Below are positions 53,701 through 53,857 of a DNA stretch of 53,857 nucleotides, one piece after another. The notes under the pieces were generated by a model, which ran no database searches, was not told the DNA's origin, and was given only the letters and a program-made list of their open reading frames with translations. A program made the position numbers and the translations under genes. Positions within the stretch are counted from its first letter, which is position 1. Every line of letters starts with the position of its first letter. The stretch comes from Corallochytrium limacisporum (lineage: Eukaryota > Opisthokonta). The DNA lies in the NCBI GenBank assembly GCA_002811645.1, contig PDIP01000063.1, positions 73,431 to 127,287 of the forward strand. The letters run 5' to 3'.

Positions 53701-53857
53701 CAAAATAAAAGCGACGTAAGAGTTAAATAAAATATTCTCTCCAGATCGGAAGGGCTCAGGGTATCAGCACCCGACCCCGGAATCCATAGAATGACTACCG
53801 AGTGGCGAGACCTGGACGGCACAGGGAGGGGAAGAGTGATAATGGTACAAAAAGGAA
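47765..53857. other. 6 kb region with no supported gene
   Basis: The first few hundred bases are the upstream region of the SPPL2-type gene. Beyond that the sequence is mixed composition, not strongly low-complexity apart from G runs near 48405-48420 and a CT tract near 50970-50990. Many short frames exist. The longest (minus strand 51289-52017; plus strand 50165-50620; minus strand 49518-49904) have no recognisable motif or convincing composition. I found no terminal repeats, reverse-transcriptase or transposase motif. It could be regulatory DNA, decayed mobile DNA, or the start of something beyond the window. Confidence 0.5.
50970..50994. repeat. CT microsatellite
   Basis: Short (CT)n tract of about 20-25 bases. 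Confidence 0.75.

Overview
This is a eukaryotic nuclear contig with one assembly gap (666 N, 26902-27567). Most protein genes lie in single long open frames starting at ATG, so the genome looks intron-poor. The recognisable genes point to a flagellated unicellular eukaryote: a CEP131/AZI1 centriolar-satellite protein, a piece of the IFT-B subunit IFT70/TTC30, a C2/coiled-coil protein resembling the ciliary protein CCDC33, and a katanin con80-domain protein. Vaccinia-related kinase, ANCHR/ZFYVE19 and SPPL2-type protease homologues fit an opisthokont relative, but I cannot name the species.

Layout. 658-5873: complex I 51 kDa subunit (NDUFV1, +), tail to tail with a large unrecognised acidic/serine-rich protein (-). 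5874-11865: about 6 kb of low-complexity non-coding DNA. 11866-16974: a head-to-head pair, CCDC33-like (-) and CEP131 (+), then tRNA-Glu (-) and an isolated C-terminal piece of IFT70 (+). 17013-17381: a possible small spliced gene (-). 17995-22385: ANCHR/ZFYVE19 (+) tail to tail with mitochondrial elongation factor G1 (-). 23489-24787: a probably myristoylated ankyrin protein (-). 24788-32589: 7.8 kb of microsatellite-rich DNA containing the gap. 32590-36693: a four-helix membrane protein (+) tail to tail with an ankyrin protein carrying a duplicated FGRPPP domain (-). 37379-38797: VRK kinase with an AT-hook tail (-). 41603-47764: Ku70 (+), con80 protein (+) and SPPL2-type intramembrane protease (-). 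47765-53857: 6 kb with no gene I can support.

Genes meet tail to tail across short gaps (129, 135, 305 and 392 bp), while microsatellites and homopolymer runs sit in intervals that adjoin at least one gene start. By function the genes fall into mitochondrion (NDUFV1, GFM1), cilium/centrosome/cytoskeleton (CEP131, CCDC33-like, IFT70 piece, con80 protein), ESCRT/abscission (ANCHR), chromatin and DNA-end repair (VRK, Ku70) and membrane proteolysis (SPPL2). No prokaryotic-style operon, CRISPR array or intact mobile element was seen. The observations most worth following are the repeated DY-x-[VLI]-PRT-[LM]-R motif in the ANCHR homologue, the duplicated FGRPPP domain, the in-frame TAG in the CCDC33-like gene, and the isolated IFT70 piece beside a tRNA gene.
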